From assembly GCF_963681195.1 (NCBI RefSeq), contig NZ_OY808997.1, forward strand, positions 1,178,001 through 1,242,000: a DNA stretch of 64,000 bases, in the 5' to 3' direction. Under the pieces are notes generated by a model. That model saw nothing but the letters and a program-made list of their open reading frames with translations, ran no database searches and was not told the DNA's origin. Positions 26,482 to 35,771 of the stretch are shown in pieces. The DNA comes from Vibrio sp. 16 (GTDB lineage: Bacteria; Pseudomonadota; Gammaproteobacteria; Enterobacterales; Vibrionaceae). The translations under genes were made by a program, and so were the position numbers. The stretch's first letter is position 1; each line of letters starts with the position of its first letter.

Positions 26482-28095
26482 ATGCGCCTATCTATAACAA
26501 CAAAATTATTAATTACATTAGTCAGTGTGTTTGGGTTAGTTCTTGCCGCCTCAACAACTTACCAATACTTGCAGCAACGTGAGCTGTTGAACTCTGTTCT
26601 TAGTGAGCAACTTCATGATAAAGCAAGCAATTACTTCGACAGCTTAAATATGATGATGCTGACGGGGACCATGTCTCAGAAAGAGACACTGCGCCAGAAA
26701 GCCCTCGCTCAAGATGGGATTGAACAAGTGCGGGTGTTGCGTGCCGACACGGTGAGTAAATTTTACGGCCCCGGGCAACCCAATCAATCACCACAAGATG
26801 ACATTGACCGCCGCGCATTGGCGGGTGAACTCGTTATCGAGCCCTACAGCGCCGATTGGGGTCAAGGTATCGTCGTCGCCCTACCAATGAAATCCAGCGA
26901 AGACTATCGTGGAACCAATTGTGTTAGCTGCCATATCACGCCCGAAGGTGAGGTGCTAGGTGCAATCCGATTGGAATACAACCTATCCCATGTCAATTCG
27001 ATGATAAGCCAGCGTACCTTGATTGCACTTGCAATAATGTCCGCTTTTGGCTTGGTGGGCTTTTTGATTACGCTAACGTTAATTCGCAAAATCATCGTTC
27101 GACCGATTCAACAAACCTCTGGGTTTATGCAAAGCGTCAGTGAAACGAAAGATCTCTCTTTGCGCCTAACCAGTGAGCAAAAAGACGAAATTGGTCAGCT
27201 CTCTGGCGCGATAAACTCTTTCATGGACACGGTAAATCGCAGCTTAACCAAGGTACAAACTACCTCGCACAAAGTCGCGAGCAGCGCAGCGGAGTTAACT
27301 CAAGTTGCTCAAGTCACTGACTCGGCGGCTAGCAATCAGCAGCAAGAGACTGCAGACGTCCAAGCCAATATTGAGCAAATGCAGTCGCAACAACTTCAAG
27401 TAGACCAAGCCACGAACGACGCTTCAAAACTGATCAAACACACCACGTCAATCGCAGAACAAAGTGCGAGCCAAGCGCACACGGCCAGTGCAGAAATCAA
27501 AAATCTTGTCAGCGATATTGAACAAGTCAAAACCAACATCGTGGAACTGAACGACCAAACCGCCGAAGTTTCCACCATTCTTGAGGTCATTAAAGGCATT
27601 GCGGAACAAACTAATTTGCTGGCATTAAATGCAGCGATAGAAGCGGCACGAGCAGGAGAGCAAGGACGAGGTTTTGCTGTGGTTGCAGACGAAGTTCGCC
27701 AGTTAGCCAGCCGAACTGCAGAGGCAACAGGCAGTATCGAAAACATCATTGCTCAGTTCCAAAAAGACAGCAAAACATCATTAACGTCAGTTGATGCAGT
27801 CTGTGAAACGGCTCATACGCGTTCAAATCAAGTGGAGTCGCTCTCTCTTGCGATGAACGAAGTGGTCTCTGAGATGCAACAAGCCTTAGCCCATGCGCGT
27901 AGCATCCAAGATCAAACCAGCAGCACCACTGAGATCAACACACAAATTCAAGGCAAGGTAGAAGTGATCACCCAACATGCGGATGAAACGTCTCACTCAG
28001 CGGCTAAGACTCGTGATATTAGTATGAATCTTGAGCAACTTTCGGAGCATTTGGAATCACTTATCAATCAGTTCGCCCTTTCGCAGAGAAAATAG
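26482..28095 (+). CDS. Methyl-accepting chemotaxis protein with periplasmic c-type haem motif
   Basis: A 537-residue chemoreceptor counted from ATG 26482 (an in-frame ATG at 26443 would add 13 residues; neither has a strong ribosome site). TM1 is about residues 8-27 ([15 protein letters not shown]), a periplasmic domain covers 28-177, TM2 is about 179-202, then HAMP and a coiled-coil signalling domain with the hairpin tip [18 protein letters not shown] and [16 protein letters not shown]. The periplasmic domain contains CVSCH (Cys147, Cys150, His151), a CxxCH haem c attachment motif, shortly before TM2. Geobacter chemoreceptors with periplasmic haem c PAS domains share this plan, suggesting a redox, oxygen or NO ligand. 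Monocistronic. Confidence 0.9.
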   Translation: MRLSITTKLLITLVSVFGLVLAASTTYQYLQQRELLNSVLSEQLHDKASNYFDSLNMMMLTGTMSQKETLRQKALAQDGIEQVRVLRADTVSKFYGPGQPNQSPQDDIDRRALAGELVIEPYSADWGQGIVVALPMKSSEDYRGTNCVSCHITPEGEVLGAIRLEYNLSHVNSMISQRTLIALAIMSAFGLVGFLITLTLIRKIIVRPIQQTSGFMQSVSETKDLSLRLTSEQKDEIGQLSGAINSFMDTVNRSLTKVQTTSHKVASSAAELTQVAQVTDSAASNQQQETADVQANIEQMQSQQLQVDQATNDASKLIKHTTSIAEQSASQAHTASAEIKNLVSDIEQVKTNIVELNDQTAEVSTILEVIKGIAEQTNLLALNAAIEAARAGEQGRGFAVVADEVRQLASRTAEATGSIENIIAQFQKDSKTSLTSVDAVCETAHTRSNQVESLSLAMNEVVSEMQQALAHARSIQDQTSSTTEINTQIQGKVEVITQHADETSHSAAKTRDISMNLEQLSEHLESLINQFALSQRK

Positions 28096-28192
28096 CGGTT
28101 TTTAAGCAACTTTTCCTTCTATTCAAGCGAATAAAGGTTGATGCGAACAAATTGAAAGGTAATATGTTCCATTGAATCTGTAAAATTCTAAT

Positions 28193-28249
28193 CAACCCAA
28201 TGTTTGGTTATCACATGCAGTGAACACCACCTAACATTGGGTTGAATTT
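28193..28249 (+). promoter_or_regulatory. Hairpin leader just upstream of asnS
   Basis: A perfect 12-base inverted repeat, CAACCCAATGTT (28193-28204) and AACATTGGGTTG (28233-28244), is followed directly by AATTTTT, so it looks like an intrinsic terminator placed 27 bases before asnS. Inner bases (TCAC..GTGA, GGT..ACC) extend the structure. It may end the upstream transcript or act as an attenuator for asnS. Confidence 0.6.
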
Positions 28250-28275
28250 TTACCTCAATGGAGAATATTTAAAAC

Positions 28276-29676
28276 ATGACTTACGCGCCTGTATCAGACG
28301 TTTTGAAAGGTCAGCTAGCAGTAGACAGTGAAGTAACTGTTCGTGGCTGGATCCGTTCACGTCGTGATTCCAAAGCTGGAATCTCTTTCCTTGCCATTTA
28401 CGACGGCTCTTGTTTCGACCCGATTCAGGCCGTGGTCCCTAATAATCTTAATAATTACGACGACGAAGTTCTTAAGCTAACGACTGGCTGTTCTGTTGAA
28501 GTAACCGGTAAGATTGTTGAATCTCCTGCGAAAGGTCAAGACTTCGAGCTAGCAGCAACTGACGTTAAAGTTGTAGGCTGGGTTGAAGATGCTGACACTT
28601 ACCCAATGGCAAAAACTCGTCATTCAATCGAGTACTTACGTGAAGTTGCGCACCTGCGTCCACGTACTAACGTTATCGGTGCAGTTGCTCGCGTCCGTAA
28701 CTGCCTATCTCAAGCGATCCACCGCTTCTACCACGAACAAGGTTTCTTCTGGGTCTCTGCTCCGCTGATCACAGCTTCTGATGCAGAAGGTGCTGGTGAA
28801 ATGTTCCGCGTTTCTACGCTAGACATGGAAAACCTACCTCGCACTGATAAAGGCGATGTGGATTACAACGAAGACTTCTTCGGTAAAGAGACGTTCCTAA
28901 CGGTTTCTGGTCAGCTAAATGCTGAAGCTTATGCTTGTGCACTAAGCAAGGTATACACGTTTGGTCCTACTTTCCGTGCTGAGAACTCAAACACTAGCCG
29001 CCACCTGGCTGAGTTCTGGATGGTTGAGCCTGAAGTTGCATTCGCAGATCTAAACGACATCGCAAAACTGTCTGAAGATATGTTGAAGTTCGTATTCAAA
29101 GCCGTACTTGAAGAGTGCCGCGATGACCTTGAGTTCTTCGCTCAACGTATCGACAAACAAGCAATCACGCGTTTAGAACAGTTCGTTTCTTCTGATTTCG
29201 CACAAGTGGACTACACTGACGCAATCCAAATCCTTCTAGACTCAGGTAAAGAATTCGAGTTCCCAGTTGAATGGGGTATCGACATGTCTTCTGAGCACGA
29301 GCGCTACCTAGCGGAAGAACACTTCAAAGCGCCTGTAATCGTGAAGAACTACCCGAAAGACATCAAAGCATTCTACATGCGTGCGAACGATGACGGTAAA
29401 ACAGTTGCAGCGATGGACGTACTTGCACCAGGCATCGGTGAAATCATCGGCGGTTCTCAACGTGAAGAGCGTTTGGAGATCCTAGATGAGCGTATGCGCG
29501 AAGTAGGCATCGATCCTGAGCACATGAACTGGTACCGTGACCTACGTAAGTACGGCACAGTGCCACATGCAGGCTTTGGTCTAGGCTTTGAGCGCCTCGT
29601 TTCTTACGTAACTGGCATGGGCAACGTACGTGACGTTATCCCATTCCCACGTACTCCTCGCTCTGCGAACTTCTAA
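28276..29676 (+). CDS. asnS: Asparaginyl-tRNA synthetase
   Basis: Charges tRNA-Asn with asparagine. The 466-residue class IIb synthetase has an N-terminal OB-fold anticodon-binding domain ([20 protein letters not shown]) and a C-terminal catalytic domain with motif 2 ([21 protein letters not shown]) region seen at about residues 235-255 and motif 3 [15 protein letters not shown]. Length equals E. coli AsnRS. Strongly biased codons indicate high expression. It is preceded by a hairpin leader and followed by a strong terminator. Confidence 0.97.
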   Translation: MTYAPVSDVLKGQLAVDSEVTVRGWIRSRRDSKAGISFLAIYDGSCFDPIQAVVPNNLNNYDDEVLKLTTGCSVEVTGKIVESPAKGQDFELAATDVKVVGWVEDADTYPMAKTRHSIEYLREVAHLRPRTNVIGAVARVRNCLSQAIHRFYHEQGFFWVSAPLITASDAEGAGEMFRVSTLDMENLPRTDKGDVDYNEDFFGKETFLTVSGQLNAEAYACALSKVYTFGPTFRAENSNTSRHLAEFWMVEPEVAFADLNDIAKLSEDMLKFVFKAVLEECRDDLEFFAQRIDKQAITRLEQFVSSDFAQVDYTDAIQILLDSGKEFEFPVEWGIDMSSEHERYLAEEHFKAPVIVKNYPKDIKAFYMRANDDGKTVAAMDVLAPGIGEIIGGSQREERLEILDERMREVGIDPEHMNWYRDLRKYGTVPHAGFGLGFERLVSYVTGMGNVRDVIPFPRTPRSANF

Positions 29677-29703
29677 GCAAAAATAGAGCGTATAGAATCG
29701 ATA

Positions 29704-29730
29704 AACCTCCACATTCGTGGAGGTTTTTTT
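29704..29730 (+). terminator. Terminator after asnS
   Basis: Arms AACCTCCAC and GTGGAGGTT with a 4-base loop followed by five further T. Confidence 0.9.
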
Positions 29731-29853
29731 ATACCTAGAGTTCCTGCAACAAACGCGTTTTAAATGGGTTCTTACTTACCAGATTTACGATTAGAAATTT
29801 TGCTGAGATAGCACTAAGGTAATTAGGAAAGCGAAATTTGGCAGGAGATAACA

Positions 29854-30093
29854 ATGGCACTCTTTAAAATCGAAGATCTTTCCTACAATGGCGTGGAAAA
29901 AGGCGTTCACAGTTGGGATCACCCAAACAGTGACCAACCCTATTACTGGCACCCAGATTGGTTACATATTGCGGAAGACATTACTGGATTACATGCCCAA
30001 AAACCACTGGACCTCGCCCAAGGTGAGACGGCAACCGAAGAGCACGCAAAACAGGCAATTATTAACCATTTAAATGACCGAGACAGTCAATAG
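29854..30093 (+). CDS. Small conserved hypothetical protein, paralogue A
   Basis: A 79-residue soluble protein of unknown function. It shares with the protein at 32013-32312 the pattern GVHSW, QPYYWHPDWLHIAED, LDL.QGE and HLN, so the two are clearly paralogues. The invariant YYWHPDWLH core, rich in Trp, His and Tyr, suggests a ligand- or metal-binding surface, but this is only inference. AGGAG lies six bases before the ATG. No signal peptide or membrane span. It is monocistronic; the convergent small membrane protein follows. Confidence 0.8.
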   Translation: MALFKIEDLSYNGVEKGVHSWDHPNSDQPYYWHPDWLHIAEDITGLHAQKPLDLAQGETATEEHAKQAIINHLNDRDSQ

Positions 30094-30099
30094 AACATT

Positions 30100-30121
30100 C
30101 AGCCTCTAGGTCAAGGAGGCT
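30100..30121. terminator. Weak hairpin between two convergent small genes
   Basis: Arms CAGCCTC and GAGGCTG around an 8-base loop; no good T-tract on either side. Position between convergent genes is the main support. Confidence 0.4.
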
Positions 30122-30129
30122 GATTTACA

Positions 30130-30339
30130 TCAACTGCTCGTATCTGCATTCGCCGCATAACGAATGCTTAGCCAGCATAATGCTAACATCACAAAAGGTA
30201 TCGCTGCTGCGGTGTACTCAGTCCAAGCGAACCCTGCAAAAGATTTGGCTAGAATAACGTGCCCAAACACCAACAAACCCGCGCAGACAATCGCGATACC
30301 GATTAACCGAAACTCGTGTTTACTACTCTGCTTTTCCAT
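30130..30339 (-). CDS. Small two-span membrane protein, unknown function
   Basis: A 69-residue inner-membrane protein with helices near residues 14-33 (LIGIAIVCAGLLVFGHVIL) and 43-62 (TAAAIPFVMLALCWLSIRY). Start at 30339 is chosen because GAGG lies seven bases upstream; an ATG at 30351 is possible. I do not recognise a family. Confidence 0.65.
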   Translation of the reverse strand: MEKQSSKHEFRLIGIAIVCAGLLVFGHVILAKSFAGFAWTEYTAAAIPFVMLALCWLSIRYAANADTSS

Positions 30340-30442
30340 GTTTAACCTCAACTTTCAAATACCAAGTCATTGAAACATGAAACAAGCGATTCACTGCAAC
30401 ACAGTTGTGACGAAAAACAGCCAAACAGTATGAGCTATTCTG

Positions 30443-31825
30443 TTACTTTTTCAGCGACTCACTAATCCGCTTCAGCGCCGCTTCTATCTCGCCATCAAAC
30501 GTAAATGAAACGTTCAACCTAATGCAGTTTTGGTACTGTTGTTGAGAGCTGAACAATCGCCCATAACCGATCGATACACCTTCCCTCTTGAGCGCATAAT
30601 ATAGCTCATAGCTGTCAATCGATTTGTCCAATTGTAGCCAGAGGAAATAACCGCCAGCTGGCTGAAAAACTTGGCAGTTTTCTGGAAAGTGAGCGTGGAT
30701 ATAGTCCAAGTAAACCCGCTGCCTTTCTTGCAGCTGTTTGCGAAGCTTGCGCAAATGGTTGTCATAACTCTCAAACTGAAGGTAATGCGCGATGCCTTGT
30801 TGTATGGGCGAACTTCCGGAGAGCGTTGATATGAGCTGCTGCTTTTGAATTCTCTCGCTAAATTGACGAGTGACGACCCAACCGATTCGGTAACCAGGGC
30901 AAAGCGATTTAGAAAATGAGCCACAGGTCATCACACGATCTTGGGTATCCCAATACTTGAGCGGCTTTGGCTTTATGTCACCAAAATAGAGCTCAGAGTA
31001 AACGTCATCTTCGATCAGAATCACCTTGTACTGGTCAGCGAGTTGGACAATGGTTCGCTTCATTTCATCACTGAGCGTCACCCCCGTTGGGTTGTGAAAA
31101 TTGGGCATCAACCAACACGCTTTCACACCTTGCCTAAATGCTGCTTCGAGCTTTTGTAGGTCGAGCCCTTTTTCGCCATCAATCGGTATCGTCGCAACAG
31201 AAAGATGATGCCGCTTCGCCGCCTGCAACGCTCCATAAAATGCAGGAGCCTCAATCGCGACCGTGTCTTGAGGCTGAGTAGAGACCTGTAAGCTGAGATT
31301 GAGTGCTTCCATTGCCCCTGATGTGATGATGATGTCGTCTGGAGAAACATTCACACCTTGATTCAAGTAGCGCTGGGCAATTAAACGGCGCAAGTCTTCA
31401 TTACCTGGAGGCATATCTTCAATGATCGCACGAGCCGACACTTTACGCCCGGCGCTCGCCAAATGCCGAGTCAGGCTATCGAAAGGGTATAAGTTTGGGT
31501 CTGGAAGAGCAGAACCAAACGACACCGCCGCTTGAACGTTGGTCTGCAAAAAGTCGTACAACTCATCATTATATGCGGGTCGAATACTAGGAAGAGCTTC
31601 GTACGCTTGTCGTTCCATTTGTGCAGTCACAAAATAGCCCGACTGAGGTTTTGCCAATAACCACCCCTCAGATTCAAGCAATTGATAGGCTTGCAATACC
31701 GTTGATGCACTGAGTGAGTAGTTTTGACTGGTTTTACGTACCGACGGGATTTTTTCCCCTGCACGCCAAGTATTAGTTAGGATCTGCTGTTTAATCTCGT
31801 TAGCCAGCTCTTGATAGCGATTCAT
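30443..31825 (-). CDS. MocR-family transcriptional regulator (GntR HTH fused to aminotransferase fold)
   Basis: A 460-residue regulator. Residues 1-70 are a GntR winged helix (WRAGEKIPSVRKTSQNYSLSASTVLQAYQLLE); residues about 100-460 form a fold-type I aminotransferase domain that binds PLP, with the Schiff-base Lys in SFSKSLCPGYRIGW and the PLP-contact Asp/Tyr in ILIEDDVYSELYFG. Such proteins (PdxR, GabR, YdcR) sense PLP or amino acids; length and motifs are nearest to YdcR-like members. It stands divergent from the paralogue B small gene (190 bases away), the most likely target by the usual MocR neighbour rule. Confidence 0.88.
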   Translation of the reverse strand: MNRYQELANEIKQQILTNTWRAGEKIPSVRKTSQNYSLSASTVLQAYQLLESEGWLLAKPQSGYFVTAQMERQAYEALPSIRPAYNDELYDFLQTNVQAAVSFGSALPDPNLYPFDSLTRHLASAGRKVSARAIIEDMPPGNEDLRRLIAQRYLNQGVNVSPDDIIITSGAMEALNLSLQVSTQPQDTVAIEAPAFYGALQAAKRHHLSVATIPIDGEKGLDLQKLEAAFRQGVKACWLMPNFHNPTGVTLSDEMKRTIVQLADQYKVILIEDDVYSELYFGDIKPKPLKYWDTQDRVMTCGSFSKSLCPGYRIGWVVTRQFSERIQKQQLISTLSGSSPIQQGIAHYLQFESYDNHLRKLRKQLQERQRVYLDYIHAHFPENCQVFQPAGGYFLWLQLDKSIDSYELYYALKREGVSIGYGRLFSSQQQYQNCIRLNVSFTFDGEIEAALKRISESLKK

Positions 31826-32012
31826 ACTTCCCTCTCATCAATCAGGCAAACATATCACAACGTGTCACAAAGTCAGCGCTAGACCACGAAACGATTATCG
31901 ATTCTCCTTAGTACGCTTAATTTATAGAGGTTTATCACATTAATTATTTACGACTTTGTTACATTTACTGCGTATTAGTGAACTAAATAACCTTATTGAT
32001 TGGATGAATACA

Positions 32013-32312
32013 ATGACAAAATATAACGAGACCGACATCGAATACAAAGGCGAAAGCAACGGCGTTCACAGCTGGACATCTCCTTCTGGTCAACCGTATT
32101 ACTGGCACCCAGATTGGCTACATATCGCAGAAGACGCGACCGGCTCTCACCCAAAAACTGAGCTTGACCTACCTCAGGGCGAACAACCTACAGAAAAGCA
32201 CGCTGTGAAAGCGATCCTTTCTCATCTTAATGAATGGGCAAAAAGCAAACTAAACGCTAACCCTGATATCGAAACACAGGCTCGAGAATCAGAAATCAAC
32301 TTGAAGAAATAA
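32013..32312 (+). CDS. Small conserved hypothetical protein, paralogue B
   Basis: A 99-residue paralogue of the 29854-30093 protein, with the shared core GVHSW and QPYYWHPDWLHIAED plus a 20-residue charged C-terminal extension. Start at ATG 32013 has GGA eight bases upstream and aligns with its paralogue; in-frame ATGs at 32004 and 31956 are less likely. Function unknown. It is transcribed divergently from the MocR-type regulator and ends at a strong terminator. Confidence 0.8.
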   Translation: MTKYNETDIEYKGESNGVHSWTSPSGQPYYWHPDWLHIAEDATGSHPKTELDLPQGEQPTEKHAVKAILSHLNEWAKSKLNANPDIETQARESEINLKK

Positions 32313-32331
32313 CCCAGCCTTAAATAACCTC

Positions 32332-32364
32332 AAAAGTTGCGTGCATCACACACGCAACTTTTTT
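32332..32364 (+). terminator. Terminator after paralogue B
   Basis: Twelve-base arms AAAAGTTGCGTG and CACGCAACTTTT with a 7-base loop and T-run. Confidence 0.88.
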
Positions 32365-32403
32365 GTTTCTGCCCTAGCAAATCATCAACCAGTCCTTTGG
32401 TAT

Positions 32404-32671
32404 TAGGGTCTGTTGATCTTTCGAGCTGATTTTTGCAGCAGTTTGTGGGAAATTTATACAAGGCAGAGGCTTTGAAGTGTAGCTAGCCTACATGAAAAGC
32501 CGATAACGCAGTAGAAATGAACCACAAACGCTTCCCGAAGGGTTCGGCTAAAATCGTTTTATGCTTTGTTTAGGGGTATTTACTTAGAATGACTAGGCTA
32601 CACACCCCTCGCCGCGCCTAAAACGATTTTATCTCGAACAAAATTTAACCGCGAAAGTTCAACAGCCCCTA
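32404..32671. mobile_element. MITE-like non-autonomous element, 268 bp
   Basis: The ends form inverted repeats of 20 bases: TAGGGTCTGTTGATCTTTCG at the left and the complement of TAGGGGCTGTTGAACTTTCG at the right, 18 of 20 identical. If TA is the duplicated target, the element proper is 32406-32669. The interior has no gene but is rich in palindromes: GTAGCTAGCCTAC near 32480, and TAAAATCGTTTTA/TAAAACGATTTTA flanking a loop of about 60 bases. This is how miniature inverted-repeat elements look; the end sequence recalls insertion sequences of the IS5/IS6 kind, but no transposase is present here. The remaining 32672-32799 holds only an AT-rich promoter-like region for the next gene. Confidence 0.7.
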
Positions 32672-32799
32672 GTACTAATGTTGTAAATGAGTGTTCATTT
32701 ACGAAATTTGAAGTTATGATTCCCGGTCCTTTTATTAATTAAGGCAATGGAAGTCTAAAGTCCCCACAAAGGAAGTCGTGATAACGCAAGGGCGAGAAA

Positions 32800-34290
32800 A
32801 TGGTCGACTCGAATTACAACGCATCCCTCACACTAAAGCTGTATTTGCTCGCGGCACTGGTTTTTGGCACGTACGGGGGCAGAGTGTGCCCTATGTTAGA
32901 ATCGCTTACCGCTAGCGAGATACTGTTTCATATTTGCGTCACTTTCACTGGTGTGTACTTGATCAGACACTTTTTGCTCAAGGACCACTCACTGGTTAAA
33001 GAAAACCGCTTTGCTCGACTTGATGCTACCCTATTCTTTTTTGCCAGCATTCCTTTAGCTATCTTCTACAACCTGCAATATGACTTCACCCTCGATAGCA
33101 ATCTTAAGGTGCTGTTTGGCATGACGCTGTTCGGTTTTTTTACTGGACTTATCTTGGAGCTAATCGCCAAACTCACTCAACTAGAACAACTTAAAGGACA
33201 ACAGGCTTACGCGTTCGAATTGACCGGCGAACGCCAATCGTTAGTCAAGCAGATGATTATGATGGTGAGCCTGCTACTCATCACCTTAACTACCATGCTC
33301 ACCATGATCGCCGTTAAAGACATTTTTTGGCTAGAGCACAACCCTGAACGAGTGCTCGATGGAACGGGTAAGATCAGCGTGATTAAAGAGTTCATCTTTA
33401 TTTCATTGGTACTAGGTGGGTACGCGATCACCATAATGGTGTTGTGGTCGAGAGTAATGAAAAAAATCCTGCTTGCGCAGGAGTGCTCTCTTATTGACGT
33501 CGCCAAAGGCAATATTGGTACTCGCTTGCCAATCTTCGAGCACAATGAGCTTGGCTCAATGGCGTCACTCACCAATGAAATGCTGGATAGCTTAGAATCA
33601 AGTCAGGAAGAGGTAAAAACCACGCGAGATGTGGCCATTGTGAGCTTATCGGCACTTGCAGAATCCCGCGATAACGAAACGGGCGCCCATATTCTACGAA
33701 CGCAAGAATACATTCGCGCTCTGGCTAACTACCTGAGCCAATTTGAACACCATAAAGCGCTTTTGACGCCAAGCTACATCGAACTGCTGTATAAATCCGC
33801 CCCTCTTCACGATGTTGGTAAAGTAGGCATTCCAGACAGTATTTTGCTCAAGCCCGGTAAGTTGACGGATGAAGAATTTGAAATCATGAAGGACCACCCT
33901 GAAATTGGGGCCAAAGCTCTGTCGATGGCGGAAAAGCAGCTAGGGAGCAATAGTTTCCTTCAATTAGCAAAAGAGATATCGCTCACGCACCATGAAAAGT
34001 GGGATGGGTCTGGCTATCCCAATCAATTGGTAGGTCAAGATATCCCGCTCTCTGGCCGTTTAATGGCGCTGGCTGATGTTTATGATGCGCTAATTTCTGA
34101 ACGCGTTTATAAAAAAGCTTTTAGCCACGACAAAGCAAAGTCGATCATCCTAGAAGGCAAAGGTCGCCATTTTGACCCAGAGCTTGTTGACGCTTTCCTA
34201 GCCATCGAAAATGAATTTGTCGCCATCGCAGACAAGTACCGAGAGATGGAACGAAAAGAAAACGAATTGGAGCTTAATCAAGCTTCCTAA
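32800..34290 (+). CDS. Membrane HD-GYP cyclic-di-GMP phosphodiesterase
   Basis: A 496-residue protein that should degrade cyclic-di-GMP. The N-terminal 220 residues are hydrophobic with about six membrane spans and no recognised sensor; a HAMP-like linker covers about 218-270. The HD-GYP domain begins near residue 285 (ALAESRDNETGAHILRT) with HD at 337-338 (HDVGKVGIPD) and the diagnostic HHEKWDGSGYP at 397-407, both intact, so activity is expected. The start ATG is preceded by GGGCGAG. Monocistronic; it opposes the two diguanylate cyclases in the window. Confidence 0.92.
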   Translation: MVDSNYNASLTLKLYLLAALVFGTYGGRVCPMLESLTASEILFHICVTFTGVYLIRHFLLKDHSLVKENRFARLDATLFFFASIPLAIFYNLQYDFTLDSNLKVLFGMTLFGFFTGLILELIAKLTQLEQLKGQQAYAFELTGERQSLVKQMIMMVSLLLITLTTMLTMIAVKDIFWLEHNPERVLDGTGKISVIKEFIFISLVLGGYAITIMVLWSRVMKKILLAQECSLIDVAKGNIGTRLPIFEHNELGSMASLTNEMLDSLESSQEEVKTTRDVAIVSLSALAESRDNETGAHILRTQEYIRALANYLSQFEHHKALLTPSYIELLYKSAPLHDVGKVGIPDSILLKPGKLTDEEFEIMKDHPEIGAKALSMAEKQLGSNSFLQLAKEISLTHHEKWDGSGYPNQLVGQDIPLSGRLMALADVYDALISERVYKKAFSHDKAKSIILEGKGRHFDPELVDAFLAIENEFVAIADKYREMERKENELELNQAS

Positions 34291-34521
34291 TGTTCAATCA
34301 CGCGCCAGTATCATGCTGGCGCGCAACGCATCAAAACTTCCATTCAACTGATGAAAGTAACGCATTACTTCTGGCCAGAAAGTAGCGAAAACACTCTGTT
34401 CACTAAACTTTCTCCTCAAATATAAATTTTGTTTACTTTTGTTCTGATTAACGGTTGTACCCAAGTAGGGAGAAAGGTATAAATAGCGGTATACCCACTT
34501 CGACTAACACGGATGATCAAT

Positions 34522-35712
34522 ATGTTTGAAAAAGTAGTTGCTGCTCCGGCAGACCCTATTCTTGGCCTTACTGAAGAGTTTAAAAAAGACGCTCGTGCAG
34601 AGAAAATCAACCTTGGCGTTGGTATTTACAAAAACGAGCAAGGTGAGACTCCCGTTCTTGCGACAGTTAAGAAAGCAGAAGCGGCTTTGATCGAGACAGA
34701 AAAAACCAAGTCTTATTTAACCATTGAAGGTACGGCAGAGTACGGCCTAGCGGTTCAAAAACTTCTATTTGGTGCGGATTCAGACATCGTTACCCACAAA
34801 CTTGCAAAAACAGCACAAGCTCCCGGTGGCACAGGCGCGCTGCGTGTTGCTGGTGAGTTTATTAAACGCCAACTGGGTGACGCTAAGATTTGGATCAGTA
34901 ATCCAACTTGGGCTAACCACAACGGTGTGTTTACCGCTGCTGGCATCGAGACGGCTCAATACAGCTACTACAACGCAGAGACAAAAGATAAAGATTTCGC
35001 CGCTATGGTTGCTGACCTAGAAAAGGCGTCAGCAGGCGATATCGTTCTTTTACACGGCTGCTGCCATAACCCAACAGGTATTGATCCAACGGCTGAAGAA
35101 TGGGAAGTACTGGCTAAACTGGTCGCAGATAAGAAACTTCTGCCACTGTTTGACTTTGCTTATCAAGGCTTTGCTAAAGGCGTTGAAGAAGATGCTCAAG
35201 GCCTACGTATTTTTGCACAGCACAATAAAGAGATCTTGGTTGCGAGCTCGTTCTCGAAAAACTTCGGTTTGTACAACGAACGTGTTGGTGCATTCACACT
35301 GGTAGCAGAATCAGAAGAAGTTGCGACAACTGCGTTTTCTCAAGTTAAAGCCATCATCCGTTCTATTTACTCTAACCCACCAGCTCACGGTAGTGCTGTC
35401 GTTACTCACATTCTGAATAACGCTGAACTACGCGCAGAGTGGGAAGCAGAAGTTGCAGAAATGCGTGACCGTATCCAAGAGATGCGCGAGCTTTTCGTAG
35501 CAACACTGAAAGAGCAAGGCGTCGACGCTGATTTTAGCTTTATCGAACGTCAAAACGGCATGTTCTCTTTCTCAGGCCTAAGCAAAGAGCAAGTCACTCG
35601 ACTAAAAGATGAATTTGGTGTTTACATTGTTGGCTCTGGCCGTATCAGCGTTGCAGGCATGACCAAGTCAAACATGCTGCCACTGTGTAAAGGTATTGCC
35701 GCTGTTCTTTAA
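34522..35712 (+). CDS. aspC: Aspartate/aromatic aminotransferase
   Basis: Transfers amino groups between aspartate (or aromatic amino acids) and 2-oxoglutarate with PLP. The 396-residue protein starts [16 protein letters not shown], like E. coli AspC; the PLP Lys is in [15 protein letters not shown], and [12 protein letters not shown] and [10 protein letters not shown] follow AspC rather than TyrB. Start at 34522 is chosen over 34513 by the AspC alignment and a GGA nine bases upstream. Terminator follows. AspC-type enzymes also do the last step of Tyr and Phe synthesis, linking it to the TyrR theme of the window. Confidence 0.93.
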   Translation: MFEKVVAAPADPILGLTEEFKKDARAEKINLGVGIYKNEQGETPVLATVKKAEAALIETEKTKSYLTIEGTAEYGLAVQKLLFGADSDIVTHKLAKTAQAPGGTGALRVAGEFIKRQLGDAKIWISNPTWANHNGVFTAAGIETAQYSYYNAETKDKDFAAMVADLEKASAGDIVLLHGCCHNPTGIDPTAEEWEVLAKLVADKKLLPLFDFAYQGFAKGVEEDAQGLRIFAQHNKEILVASSFSKNFGLYNERVGAFTLVAESEEVATTAFSQVKAIIRSIYSNPPAHGSAVVTHILNNAELRAEWEAEVAEMRDRIQEMRELFVATLKEQGVDADFSFIERQNGMFSFSGLSKEQVTRLKDEFGVYIVGSGRISVAGMTKSNMLPLCKGIAAVL

Positions 35713-35725
35713 CAGCAAATGACGT

Positions 35726-35756
35726 AAAAGAGCCAGCAATTGCTGGCTCTTTTTTG
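35726..35756 (+). terminator. Terminator after aspC
   Basis: A 28-base perfect palindrome centred on AGCAATTGCT, with 10 or more pairs and six T. It may also serve the convergent outer-membrane gene. Confidence 0.88.
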
Positions 35757-35771
35757 TTTGTGGGTCAAAGC

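Noticed and set aside
34301..34323. GC-rich hairpin after the HD-GYP gene as a terminator
   Set aside because: Arms CGCGCCAG/CTGGCGCG are good but no T-tract follows, so it was not listed as a terminator.
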